A stretch of 64,000 nt of DNA. Origin: Aralia elata (Eukaryota; Streptophyta; Magnoliopsida; Apiales; Araliaceae). The stretch covers positions 85,148,112 to 85,212,111 of the forward strand of contig CM068380.1 in NCBI GenBank assembly GCA_034770075.1. The letters are read 5' to 3'. The position numbers and the translations under genes were made by a program. Below, one piece after another: positions 14,079 to 28,000 of this stretch. The notes under the pieces are model-generated. The model made no database searches, was not told the origin of the DNA, and was given only the letters and a program-made list of their open reading frames with translations. Positions within the stretch are counted from its first letter, which is position 1, and the number at the start of each line of letters is the position of its first letter.

Positions 14079-14880
14079 AGAGGTGACAAATGGGTTGATT
14101 TAATGAGTAATAGATATAGTTAAAATGAGTAATGAGTTATTAACGAGTTGGGCCATAAATGAATAATTTTAAATGAGTTATAAATGGGTAAAATTTTAAT
14201 GGATATGGGTTGAACCCATCAACCCGTATAAAACTCAAAAGTTAATTTTTCAATTTTTCTCCATACAAATAAAAACCTTTTCCGACCTCATTTTGGGGAC
14301 AACTGTGTTAGTTTATAAATATAAACTAAATATTTATGTTTTATATGCATATTTTCTTTTTATATTTTTCAAATCCCCAAAGTATCCTTTTATTAAAAAT
14401 ATATACATATATTAGCCGGAATCCACCCAGAAAACAACCTGAACCATATTATAATGGAGCAGAGCTGAGAGAATCAATATTGTAATTGCAATTGCCATTG
14501 CCGAAAAGAAGTTTCGAATTTTGTTATTGTCCGTTGCAGAGCCAGAAGCACATGCCATGACATTCAAACATGAAGCAACTTTAATTGATAAGACGGCAAT
14601 TTGTATAAGAAAGAAAGCAAAGAAGACTGGACGAGGATAGGAGAGACTAGAGAGATGGACAGCAGTAGAGAACCGACCACATGCGCGCCTGTTGAGATTT
14701 TCTTACGTTGATTAGTGGGTATTAACCATTTAACTCACTTAATTTATCATTATCCATTTAACCCAACCTACTTAGAACCCATATAAGTAAATGGATAATT
14801 TAACTCATTACTTTATGTCTTTATGGGTTTAATAGACGGGTTGATCTTGATGGGTTGGGTTGAAAATTTTGCCTCAAAAT
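14079..14880. mobile_element. Degenerate hAT-like foldback element
   Basis: The left end, TAGAGGTGACAAATGGGTTG, and the right end, ATTTTGCCTCAAAA, are imperfect inverted repeats. Both arms continue with runs of ATGGGTTGA, CATTTAAC and AACCCATC in opposite orientation. TAGAGGTG-CAAA termini are common in plant hAT-type non-autonomous elements. I could not find a convincing 8-bp duplication, so the borders are approximate. The centre (about 14450-14690) is less AT-rich and unlike the arms; it shows no recognisable frame. Confidence 0.4.
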
Positions 14881-16061
14881 TCCATAATATTAGATGGTTT
14901 GGTTATCTGACTTGAGTGAGCACCATGTTGGGTATTACTATTTCTCTATGCAATTTGAACAAAATATAGTAGAAACTAATTAAAAAAACATCATGTTGAA
15001 GGTAATTGTATTTTTAAGTTTTCGACATCTAAGAAAAATAGGATAAAATGAACTCGTCCTGCTTTGTAAATGAGAAAAGATTTATATTGCAATAAAAAAT
15101 ATTACTCTTATTGCAAATTGAGTAATAAATTAATTGTCCGTGTATTTGTATTCATCATGTTTTTTGTCTATCATATTTAAAATTATTTTGTACAAATTTA
15201 TAAACGCCATTTACCTACCTATATAGAGATTCCGTGGGCGAAAAATAAGAAGAAAAAAAATACATATTCGTATTTATTTATAGATGAACATTGTAAAAAA
15301 AATAAAAAATAAAAGAGAATTAATATTTGTACAAGTAAATTTTATAATTTCACGAGTTTCTTTTCACATGAATAGTAATTGAAATTCACCCTCATGTGAG
15401 AACTAGCATTTTCACTTGTAAAAATATTAATTCTCAAAAGAAAATATTGATAAATACACGCAATCCTTTCGACTCATTTTGTAACTCTCCATGTGATTGT
15501 CCTTATTTATTGCAATTTATTTGTATTTTCATAGTTGGCAATGTTGTTTTTTAGGTGCAAATTATGTAAACACTTTAGCTTATTACAATGTACAAATAAA
15601 TATCTAAGGTGATTATTATCGTGTCATATTATAGAAATTGTACTGCAATTAATTAGATTAGTGTAATCTCCAGCTGTATTAAATAACAGAGATTATCATA
15701 TCTCCAGCTAAATCAAACGGGACCAGGACCCTGTTATTAATAAAGACGAACAAAAACGGAAAAAGAAAATGGGACCCGGAATTTTCCGTTTTAACAAAGT
15801 ACAAAACCTCGAGAAAGTGAAGAACGACCCTCCCCGTCAGCAGCCAATTCAGTTCGTTCACACTCTCTTGACCTTTCTTCGTCACTACTTCTCTCTCAAT
15901 CCAAGAGAGAGAAAAAAGTTATCGTCTCAGTCGCCGGAAAACCCGATTTGTATCCCCCTATTCCGACACATTGATCCATAGTTTCATACTACTAATCAGC
16001 AAATTCACTTCCTCAAAAGATCTCTGCACTCCAAACACCAAAGTAATCAGTGTTTTATCAA
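14881..16061. other. Intergenic and promoter/5' leader of DEG7
   Basis: This stretch is AT-rich until about 15700. The last 350 bases before the DEG7 start codon are less AT-rich, with CT-rich patches (TCTCTCTCAATCC near 15890) typical of a plant 5' leader. No convincing TATA box stands out. No coding similarity. Confidence 0.45.
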
Positions 16062-19000
16062 ATGGGGGATCCATCGGAGAGATTGGGATCGTCGGAGGAT
16101 ATTTCCGGGACGGAATCGAGTATGAAGGAGGAACTCTGTATGGATATTGATCCTCCGTTCAAAGAAAACCTAGCGACTCCCGAAGATTGGAGGAAAGCAC
16201 TTAACAAGGTGGTTACGGCTGTGGTCGTGCTCCGAACCACTGCCTGCCGAGCGTTCGACACTGAATCCGCCGGTGCCAGCTACGCCACGGGGTTTGTTGT
16301 TGATAAGAGCCGCGGAATTATACTCACCAATCGACATGTCGTCAAGCCTGGTTTGTTATTTCTCTCTCTGTCTCTCACATATTTTTAGTTTCATTTTTCA
16401 ATTTATTTTTTAAAGATGTAGCAGCTTGTAATTAGAATTATGTTTTCTTCTGTAGGTCCTGTAGTTGCAGAAGCTATGTTTGTTAATCGGGAAGAGGTTC
16501 CCGTATATCCAATTTACAGGGACCCGGTCAGTTGTTTTATTCTTGGGACTGTTTGAAATTGATATATTCTTTGCAATAGCTTTTTGCTTTCTTAAATTTC
16601 TGAATTGATTTATTCCTATATACCCTTAAAGATATGATATAAAAAAATCTAGGGGAAGAGATGAACACTCTGTAATACTTGGGATATACTTTTAATTAAA
16701 TATGTGGTTACAGTTGAGGTTTATTTCCAAAGAACATGCATTTGGAAAGAGTGAAGAAGAGAGGAGAGGGAGGGAAATGGAAAAGAAACTGAAAGTAAAG
16801 AAAGATAAGGGCTTTTCCTGCAGTTCTTTACACTTGATATTTGTACTATACTTAATATTACTTTCTATAGAAGTATGAATTGTTAGACTTGCGTTTGTAA
16901 CTTGTATGAGGCTTTCATCTACATGGCTGCCATTTATATATATATATATATGTATGTATGTATGTATATGTGAGAATGAAGATCTCAAAACCATTGTGCA
17001 TCACTGAATACTAGCATGCAGAGCTATTTATGTGGATAAAACTAATATTATCTGCCTTTCTTGTAGGTTCATGATTTTGGCTTCTTTCGTTATGATCCGA
17101 GTGCAATACAATTTCTGAGCTACGAGGATATTCCTCTTGCTCCTGAAGCTGCTTGTGTCGGGCTTGAAATCAGGGTTGTTGGTAATGATAGTGGAGAGAA
17201 GGTACATATATTACATTTGTTGATTCACTTTTCATAAGAATTTTCATAGTTAAGTATAATGATGAAGACGATTTTCTATTTCCTATTCAAGTCCTTTGTG
17301 ATTTCATTCCTGTGATACATAACTGGAGTATCATACAGTGTACATACATTAAATTGATTCCCGTGATGCTTAACATGATACATGATTATTATATGCTTTA
17401 ACCAAAAAGAGAAAAGTGATCATATAATCATACAGTGTCAAATGACATATCATATACCAATGTTGTACACAGAATTTTCACTAACTGTGGGCACTATTTT
17501 ATTTAAAATAAAAATAAATATGAAATATAACTAAATAGTAATATATAATCAAAATTACTAAATATAGTTTTCCATTAAAATGATATAAAAGCCATCACAA
17601 AAGCATTTTCCACGCGTCATTCTTGAAATTATTTAATAATCGTCATGTCTGATTCGACCGATCAAACACAAGTCTGCAAGGATCATAATCGAACAAAAAT
17701 CTTTAATCAAATGAACAATTATAAACAGTAAACAAAAATCCTACATCAACCTAGTGATATAAACATTTAGACAAAAGTCCTGAAGGACCTCAACCAACCA
17801 AGTGACAGTGATATAAAAATTTAAACCAAAAAAAACAAAAGATATAAAATTTTAAAACCCTCAAAGTGCATACTTTTCTTTATTTACCTATAATTCTAAT
17901 TTAATCTCTCTTCTTTTTCACCTCTATATTTAATCTTATCCTGCAAATGTTTTTATTAAAGGATGGTTAATAAACTTTTTTTTTTTATAATTTACAAACT
18001 TACTCTTACATTATCAAAAATGAAACAAGTCAAAATTAAGGGTGGGCAAGTGCCTACCCTTTCCCTACCTAGGTCCGCTCATGTAATATACACACTCTTA
18101 CTAGTTTTAGCAACAATAGGAACAGTAATAACTAAGTGCTCCTTAGGTTGATAAGAAGATAGGTTCTTTCTTGTGTTTTCTTTATCTTATATGAGAGATG
18201 TTATATTTTATGCTTATTTCATTTTTTTCCACCTACCTCTAATGTTATTACTGTGAAAGCCAACCAAATGATGGACACTGTCTGAAATAATGCGGTTCTA
18301 ATAATTTTTTTGATTGCCCACAATTTCTTGTTATTGTCTTTTATCCTTGACTTTATAACTACCAAATTTATAGATAGATATGTAACGGTGAAAAAGTTGG
18401 TTTTCAAATCAAACACAATCATATACCTGCCAGGTTCTATGCTACTGAAAGACAATACAGTAGTTCCATCTATTACCAGCTTTTTAAAACCAGACTTTCC
18501 AGTGTCAATCAATCCATAAAAAAGTACAAAATTCTGATTATGAGCTAAACAGTTCCATTTATGATTGTTCTGTGATATCATAATTATGAATTCTGTAACT
18601 TTAAAATATATATAAATCACAAATCAGCTTTTATTTGCTCTCATCTATGAGGAAATTGGTTTTAGTCAAAATAATCTTCTTCAACTCCTAGCTTCTTAAG
18701 ATGACAACTAATTTAAATATTTAATACCCTTTCTTGAATGGTGTAGAATTGATGAGTAGTAATACATAAGATGAAGTATGATGATCAGAGATCCATCTGA
18801 ATAACCTACAAAATAAGTGGATAAACATAAGTTGTTTTTGAACCACAATGATGATATCAAATCAAGAAAGGAGAACGGAAACATATTAAGAAGAAACCTA
18901 AGGTTTGCTTTTAGGGGAAAGCGAAAGAGAGTAATTAAAATGCTTGAAACGATAAGATGAACTGAAATAAGGAAAAAAAGAAGAAGAAAAGAAAACGTAG

Positions 19001-22000
19001 TAGGATCTGCCTTTAGTGGGTGGTAGAGAGAAATAACCTTCTTTGAAGACCCAGGGCCTCAAGTGCTTGAAAACTCAGATGTTTAGATCTTTGCATGAGA
19101 GAATTGGCAAAAATCTACTTATATAAAAAAATATAGTCAAAGGAAGCCATAGAAGGGAGATCTGGGCTTTATAAAAGATAAAGGCAGCCAGATGAATCGC
19201 CCAGATCCATGTGAAAACTTTGTGTGTTTGATAGACATGAATGGTAAAGTAGCGAGTTCGCTAAGTAACTGCAGGGGATTGAGCAATCCGTGAAAGGGTC
19301 AAGCGTTTCCTAGTTTAACCACATGGTTATGGTGAATCTCACCTCTAGTTTTTTGATAGGTTACTTTAAAAAAATGTTTTTTGGTAAGTTTCCGTCTGAA
19401 AGGTTCATTTCTGACCTAAAATTTGATCCTTAAATTTGAATTGGATGGTCTGGCTGCATTGCCTACAACCAAGTAGCAGTTTTGATGTTAAGCTATGATC
19501 TAAAACATCACAAATAATTAACATGGTTTTGCAACACTTAGATAATGCTTGTTATGGAATCTTTTCATTATTCCTCGTCATCTCTTCGTTGCAGTTTGCA
19601 CAAATATATTCGCTGACTACATGCATATAATGTCAATATCTATGTTCTGGCTTTTAACCTCTATTCTCTCTGTGTTGCTTAAATTATATAACCTTCTATT
19701 TATTTAAATCTAATTAAGGTTGAATGGCATAATGGGACTTACCCTACCTCTTTCTTACCTGTATCCTTTTGGGAAAAGAGGGGCGGGACGGGTGTTGGTT
19801 TCGAATGATTTGTTTGATTTTACTGTGAAATCATATAGGTCTCTATTTTGGCTGGTACACTTGCTCGATTGGATAGAGATGCTCCTCACTATAAAAAGTA
19901 TGTTGTTGCTATCTTTAATTCACCCCCCAAACAAAAAATAAATAAATTCTTGTGTTGCAATTTTTTGTCACCAATTGTTACGTTAACACAGTGTGTGCAT
20001 TATGTGGTGCAGGGATGGCTACAATGATTTCAACACATTCTACATGCAAGTAAGTAATGTAAAGTTAAATACAATTAGTTTCAGACTTGGGTCAAAAGTT
20101 GTATTACTTTTTTGTTAGTTGATTTGATTATTCAGTTTGGTAGAAATAGAGAGCAAGGTGGGTAGTCTAGTGGTTGAAGGCCCAACCCTTAGAGATGCGA
20201 GGTTACAGTCTTGCTGATTAGCTGGGAAGTATTTTAGTAGCCTCCAATCCATGAAACATAAAAAAGTAAAAACAAGTGCAGCTCACATTGTTTTTTTTTT
20301 ACTCCTTATCCTCATTCTCAAGTTTTTTGCTGCAACAGAAAATTGAAGGCATACTTGAGATGTATTCCTGTTTACAAATGGTAAAGTTACCTACTGTTCG
20401 ATAAAAAAACATGTATTCCTAATTTCCTATTTGGAGATACGGTGTTCATAGTGAAGGCAGTTTTCTCTTGTGAGAGTGGGGATGATGGGTTTTGGTGATA
20501 GGTGATAAAGAAGCGGCAAAACAGGCATATTTGCATGTAGAGGTGGTGCTGATGTAGTCATAGTTGTAGAGTCAGTGGTTGCACTGCAATTCCTTTGGCA
20601 TTTGCATCTACCTGGCTTAATATTCATGCTTCTGCAAGTTGATGATCTGGTGTAGAGAAGATTAAGGAAGCTTTAGATGCTCACTGAAATGCCAGGAGCA
20701 ACGTTTATTTTATAGCTTTTTTTTTTCCTTTTTCCCAGAACTGTTTTGAGTGTTACTGCTTCCTACTCAATTTTCATGGTCCATCTGGTTGTAATTAGCA
20801 ATAACCAGAGCTTGTTTAATTATCTTTTCAGAAATGACTATCTTCTTATACTATTTTCTTTTGTGTCCTGGCAATAGGCAGCTTCTGGGACTAAAGGTGG
20901 TTCGAGTGGATCCCCAGTAATTGATTGGCAAGGCAGGGCAGTTGCCTTGAATGCTGGAAGCAAATCATCAAGTGCTTCTGCATTTTTCTTACCTTTAGAA
21001 CGAGTAAGTTTATTTTCAATTATTTGACATGTGATGCTTCTGTTGTTATGACTGATGAGCTATGCTTTTGTTGTTGGCTCCGCGGAGGGATGCAATTGAG
21101 TTTAATACTTATGGTTCAAGACCAATATTTAGTTGAAATTTCTGAGCTTAGAATTTTCCCTAAATCCAGGTAAAATGAACTTGATGATGCATGTTTTTTA
21201 TAGATAGAAACATGGTGGACATTCTACATAAGAACATGGTGCGCATGATTCAGTAATCAACACAATTAGTTGATACTATCCATGAAATATGAGGATATAT
21301 TTTGCGGACTGCCACATTGTCATTTTTTCTCAAGCTGATGTAGGCTATGTCTGTACAACTATTAACTGTGTCTATGCTATTTTTTCTTAAAAAAAGATGT
21401 ATTGCAGACTTTGCAGTCCTTGACATTGTGTATAACATGTTAGTTTCTTGGTTCATCTAGCCCAACTTGATCGATATGTCACATGCCTCAATTAAGGATA
21501 GACTCTTTGCTCGAGTGATGTATTTTTTGCACAAGAAACTATGTTATGTTCATCTTACTGGTATAATAAGTGGAAATAAGAAGTAATTCTGGGTCTGTTG
21601 GGCTCTTTTAGACTTGGAGAATGATAAGAAACTATCTTTTCTCTTGTTATTCAGCCTGTCTAATTATTTTTCTCCCTTTCTACATTGACTCCACATAAAG
21701 GTCCATTTTTTTAATGGTACTCTGTCTATCCGCTTTTCACTCTCTCTCAATATTAAAATGTAAGGTTGTTTACATTCCTTTTTTTTTGTTCCGCATCTTT
21801 CCTAAGTTTATCACTCTTATCCAGTTTTTCATGTTTCCTTCTTTTCATTTCATACTGGATATAAGTCCCCCCCGCCCCCGCGGCAGGTATACTGGATATT
21901 AGTCAAATTGCAAAGCTGTTATACTTTTATTTCTATTATTTGAATTTTATATATGCAGTCACATTCATGTTATTCTAGTTTTAGCAGCTTGTTACACGTG

Positions 22001-25000
22001 ATGTTTTTTTATTTCAGTTTTGTTTTATAAACTGAAATTTCCCAGTAATATAAAATTTGACCCTTTAGGCATGAGCGATACGTATCACAAGTATTCTTGG
22101 CATGCCAGTTTGTTCTCTCTCTCTCTTCCCTTCTCTCTCTCCCCTCTCTCTCCCTCTATATATATATAATTATATATTATTACCATAAACTGGCTAATTA
22201 GAAACCCTTGTTTGCCTACTAAACAGGCCTATAAACATTCATGATGCCATGATTACATTGTTTTTTTTAAAAAAATACCTTGTTGTGAAATTATGTACAT
22301 TTGAATCTGGCACAACTACCTAAATTAGAAAATTTGTTCGTACTTCAATTTCTTGTTGTCCCCTCTTTTGATTTATTTTCAAGTATTTTATAAATATGTA
22401 GTCCTAACTATCTTTTGGATATCGAACTTCTTTAATTGAATTATGGATAGAATATTATGTAACCAGCTTATGGTTCAATTCATAGAATTTGGTTGTTTAA
22501 ACTTTTAGGTGGCTGGGCTTTAGGCTTTTCAACTTTTGTGTTTGAGCTCTTTTATGCTCGCCTTTACTAGTGAGGTGTCTACCCTTCTTCCTCTTTCTTA
22601 TGTTAGAAACAGGAGTACTTGTGTAACAAACTTTCTCGTAGATGGATTTTTTAATCTACGTTTTATGCATCATGCCGAGGAAACTCCTTACCTCCGTCAG
22701 CGACTTGGGGGTTGACCATTCCCGGACGGACTTCGTCTTCTCAGGATCTATCTTGACTCCGGATGAGCCGATGATGTGCCCCTAGTATACCAGACAGTCC
22801 CAAAATTGATAATACTTCCACCTGATTTACATGTCTGCTGTTTTCTTATTTTTATTTTTTTACATTTTTTGGGTATAATTTTATGGTTCAACGAATTATA
22901 TTAATAAATACGTTCATATCTGAATATACAAGGTAAGGTGAATGAGGCTGAAACTTAACACAGTTGTGTAGGCTACACCTTATCTTATTTCAATTTATAT
23001 AAGACTGAAGGCGGGCTACCTTGTATGTAGTTAAATTACCTTGTCTGTAGTTAGATATCTTAATGTACACTTCCTATAGATTTGTATAAAAATGGTTTTG
23101 GTGTTTATATTTTCTATTTACCCTGTACTTCAAACTAGTTTATGTATATGTGAGTGAATTCTTGATGTACCTATTATTCGTACTTGAAGGTTGGCTCGAT
23201 GATTTTTTTTTCTCCTATCACTTTCTTGTGGAAGAATTTCGATACTATAATTTTTGGTGTAATATGATTTGCAGGTTGTAAGAGCATTGAAATTCTTGCA
23301 GAAGGGAAGAGACACTTTCAGAGATAAATGGGAGGCGGTTACTATTCCTCGTGGTACGCTTCAGGTTTGTTGGTTCTTATTCACGTAACATTTCAGTTTT
23401 GATTGATGGTCCCATTCATTTAGTTTCTGTTGAAACTTGCTTCATAACTGATGTTCAGTTCACAATATCTTAAATTGTTCTAAAACTGCAATAAATAGAT
23501 TTAATATATGTTGGTGGTTAGAGAATCCATCTCCACAATCTGTTCCTTCTGCATCGGATTTTGATTAAAGACTTTGAACTCCTATAAATGTTCTCCTTCT
23601 ATGTTGCTGTTCCTGGGCCAATTTTTTACCTTCTTTGACCATATCATTGTTGTTTGATGTGCTAATCATAATTGTCTGATGACCTTCTTGTATGCTTCTT
23701 TATTCTGTACATCTTTTGCATGTCAATAGATAAGCATTCTACCACCATATTTTGTTTGTTTCCCGCTGATATAGGGGACTCGTTGGGATTGTAAGATAAG
23801 TCATTTACCTTGTTAAGTTCTCTTATTTCGTTTGGAATATCTACTATGACTGATCAAAGCCTGTTTTGGACAGCTTCGGCTGAAATTACAAAAGGGAAGC
23901 CGGTAGCCTTAGGTCATAACTTACCTGCTTTAAACCTATTTCAAGGGAAGCCGGTAGACTTAGGTCATAATTTACCTGCATCAAACCTATTTCGGAGTTG
24001 AGTTGGATTGGGACGCAATCAGGATGACCAAACCACTTGAAACTGTACCCAACATGGTCATTGGAGAGGGGACAAAATTGAACACTAGAAGATTGAAGCC
24101 TGTAATGAGAAGAAGCACTAGTTAGAACTTCGTTATGATAAGTTGATAAAGTTCACATCATTGTCACAACCTGTTAGATACCTGCATATTTGGTGTACCT
24201 CAGCACCAACACCATTGCACGACATCCAGTGTGGTCTATTGTTATCCCCAGGACCTCCCCAGCTACACAGGAGGGAGGGATTTCTTCCTTTCCTTCTACT
24301 ATCATTTAGTCTTTATTTTAATTGATTTAATTTCCTTACTTTCCTTAATTTATCACTTTTTTTTAATTATTTTTTTTATATTTTATTACAGGTACTTTAT
24401 GTTTCTATTTCATTGGTTACCACAAGTTACCTAAATGTTGAATTGTTATTTCTATTATTAATTTTCTATGTGCACTCATAATGTTGTGTCAAGATCACAA
24501 ATAAAGGATAAATTGGGCATAACTAAAATAGTTAGTATATTCTTGAGTTAGATATTTTGTATACACATGGAGGTTGTTAGCATGTGTGTAGAGTAAGAGA
24601 GTGGTATAGGTCAAGAGTATTTATACTTTTCAGCATTTTAGTAGCTATATATATGGGTGTAATGGGTGGAGTAATCCCCAAGTTTGATATTATGCATTTA
24701 TGAATGAAATTGGAAAGTAAGCTTTCAGCTACTCCATTTTCTCTCTCTCACGAACACAGTGAGTATTCAGTATGTTCTTCTCCTTCTTTCTCCCTTATTC
24801 TCTCTAATTTCTATCTTCTACCTTATTCTATTTCTCTCTAATTTTCTAGTTAGGCTTCAACAAGGGCCTTACAAATTGGTATCAGAGCTCAAGTTCTATC
24901 CAAGTTCATCATCTTCTTCCTTCTAATACTCTGTTTTCTTCTCTATCTTCAACCTCTGTAATCTTCTCTTCTTCAAAACTAATCTGAACTCTACCCCTTC

Positions 25001-28000
25001 TACTCTCTTTTATTCTTCAAACACTACCTAGAACCAGCCCAGAAACAACAACTTCAGATTCTAGCAACAAAGTAGCAAAAACAGCTATCACGGAGGCTCT
25101 GTTTTTCTGGAAAACCTGCAACTCAGCAAATCTAAGTGATTAGTCATTGAAACTCTTCTATCTTACTCGTTTCAGTCATATTCACATAGCCTATAACATA
25201 TTTCTCATAAACATCAACACCCAAACATGTTTCAATCCATATTTTGCTTGTTCTTCTCGGTCGGGAGAAAATTTCTAGGTTCTGTAAATTAAAGTTGTTT
25301 GATCTGTTTTGTTTGAGTTTAGTGATTCCAATTAACTTGTTTAGCATATCTAGTAGTAGTTTAAATATTCAAAAACCAAAAATATGAAAATTAATTTTCA
25401 GAGTTTTTTCAGTTTAAATATTAAACAATTTCTGCTTATATAGCTAGTATTACTGCTTGTTACTACCCTGGTAACTTGTGTTGATATCTAGCTCTAATTC
25501 TTTGGTGCTATAGTTTGTTTTCTGTGCTTAATTACTCTATAAAATTCAACTAAGCTTTAGCTAGTTGAGTTTAAAACTTGTTTTGCTTCGAATACTCAGT
25601 TTTTCACTGAGGAAGTCCACTTCTCACTTAAATAGCTACTCAAGCTCACTTACTCTTACTCAAGTAATGTTGCTACTGCTTGAATTCATTTTCAAACTCA
25701 GAATCACAATTGTTCTGTGACTCATTTTCTTTCCACTCTCTATAAGTATGGCTAGTTCTTTACCAATGTTGCAACATGATTTCATAAACTACGAAAAGTA
25801 CACCAATGAGAAATTACAACTCATTGATGAGAAAATAAACCATTTCATGGAAGGTATGAATGAATTGTTAAGGCAGAAGAGCCCAGATAATGATGACAGG
25901 TTTGAAAATCCTTTCGGGGATAATGGAAGGGACATATGGGGAAAGGAGAGATGATGGCTTTTCTAGAGACCCTAGGCATGCTGAACAAGAAAGAGCTAGG
26001 AGAAATGAAGAAGATGATGCTCAATGGAGGAGGAAGATCCAAAATGATGAAGTTGATGAAGAAGGGAAAGAACTGAAGCATCTTAAGTTGACTGAGGGTG
26101 ATGATGCTAAGAGTTGGTTACTGAGGGTGATGATGCTAAGAGTTGGTTACAGGATTGTGAGGAGTATTTTAGTATCTATGGGATTCATTCTCATAGGAGG
26201 ATTACTATTGCTGGGATGCATCTCCATGGTTCTCCAAAATATTGGTACAAGTCTTATGTCAATGACAAAGATGGGCTTACATGGAGGGAATTTGCAAATA
26301 ATTTCACTGTGAGGTTCACTTAGGCAGGTGGAGAATATATATGAACAGTTCAAGCTAGTAAAACAAGTAAGCACTGTGAATGCTTACTATGATGAATTTG
26401 AGAGGCACAAGGGAATATTGCTTGAAAAGTTGCCTCACTTGACTGAGGACTTCTTTGTGGGGCATTTCATTGGTGGACTCAAGGAAAAAAGCAAGAAAAT
26501 GGTAAAGTTGCTTGATCCAGAAACTCTATCCCAAGCCTTCAAACAAGCCAAGTTCCATGAATGTTCTATGCCTAAACTTGCTAACACCAACAACTATCCT
26601 AAACCACAAACCAGCTACACCAACACTCAACCCAACTACAAAAAAGACCACCATGCACCACCTGCAACCAAAACACCATTACTCACTTATCCTAGAAAGG
26701 AATTCAATAAGCCTAAACCTATTACTGTAGCCCAAAGAGACGAGAGGAAGGCCAAGGGCCTATGTTTTTATTGTGATGACACCATGGGACATCAATGTAA
26801 AGCTCCCCAGAATTTCATGATAACTTGTGGGGATTGTGAGGACTACATTGGATCTCCACAATATGATGAAAAACCAATCAGTGAGATTACATAAAATTTA
26901 CCAACCAAAGAGAATATTGAGGTATCCCTTAATGTCCTTGAAGGCCAAGTTAGCCCCCAAACCATGAAAATGACTGGTTATATTGGAAAAAGGCCTATAT
27001 TAATACTCATTAATGGGGGCAGTACCCATAATTTCTTGGATCCTAAAGCACACAGAGGATCAAATGTGCTCTAGAGCCCCCCTTACCTATGATGGTTTTT
27101 GTGGCAGATGGTAGTCAACTCCCTAGCCAACAATGCCTAGAGTTTAGATAGAAAATGAGAAATTTCTTTTTCAAGGATGCAGTGAGAGTACTACCTCTGG
27201 GAGGATCTGACATGGTGTCAGGAGTTCAATGATTGAAACAGCTAGTGCCAACCACCTTTGACTATGAGAAGCTAACTTTACAATTCAACTATGGAGGGGA
27301 AATGGTGCAACTATAAGGGCAGAATAAAAATACATGCCCAGAACTGAAAATGATCACACTAAAAGGTCTAGTACAACATATTAATGAGGAAGAAAATGGG
27401 TTCTTAGTGATTGTGCAGACACTCCCGACCAATGTCTTTACAACTGGTATGCCATCCCAAATCAACTCCTGTTTTTGTTCCTTAAACCCTACCACTACAG
27501 ACCCAAAAATACAGTCCTTACTTGAAGAATATTCAAATATTTTTCAAGAACCTCAAGGTATGCCATCAAAAAGATATCTGGACCATTGCATTCCTCTCAA
27601 AAGCCAATTCCTCACCTTTTTCCATCAGACCCTACAAGTGCTCTTATAACCAAAAGAATGAAATAAAGAGACTGGTGCCAATGTTCGAAAAAGCTAAAAG
27701 CGGTACGATGCGTTTTTCTCCGGACGAGGCGATGCGTAAGCCTCGAGGCGGAGCGAGGCGTAAGCCTCGATTAGAAAAACTAAAAGTCCTCGAAAAATTA
27801 TAAAAAATGCTAATAAAATCATAAAATAATCCATCATTATAATCAATGTCATAAAAGACATAAATAACCAACGTCACCTTAATGTATCATTACAAAACAT
27901 CAAAACAACATAATATCGCTTTGCATGTAAACTTACCGTAAAGATATAATAGGAATTTATCAATTTTTTTGGATAGATAAAAAGGAAAAAAAAATTAAAA

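Noticed and set aside
18219..18620. 133-codon minus-strand frame in DEG7 intron 3
   Set aside because: It opens in AT-rich intron, has no ATG-supported domain, shows no similarity I recognise, and its residues reflect base composition.
25845..27877. Several antisense frames of 68-78 codons across the retrotransposon
   Set aside because: They are reverse-strand shadows of gag and flanking low-complexity sequence, with no family similarity.
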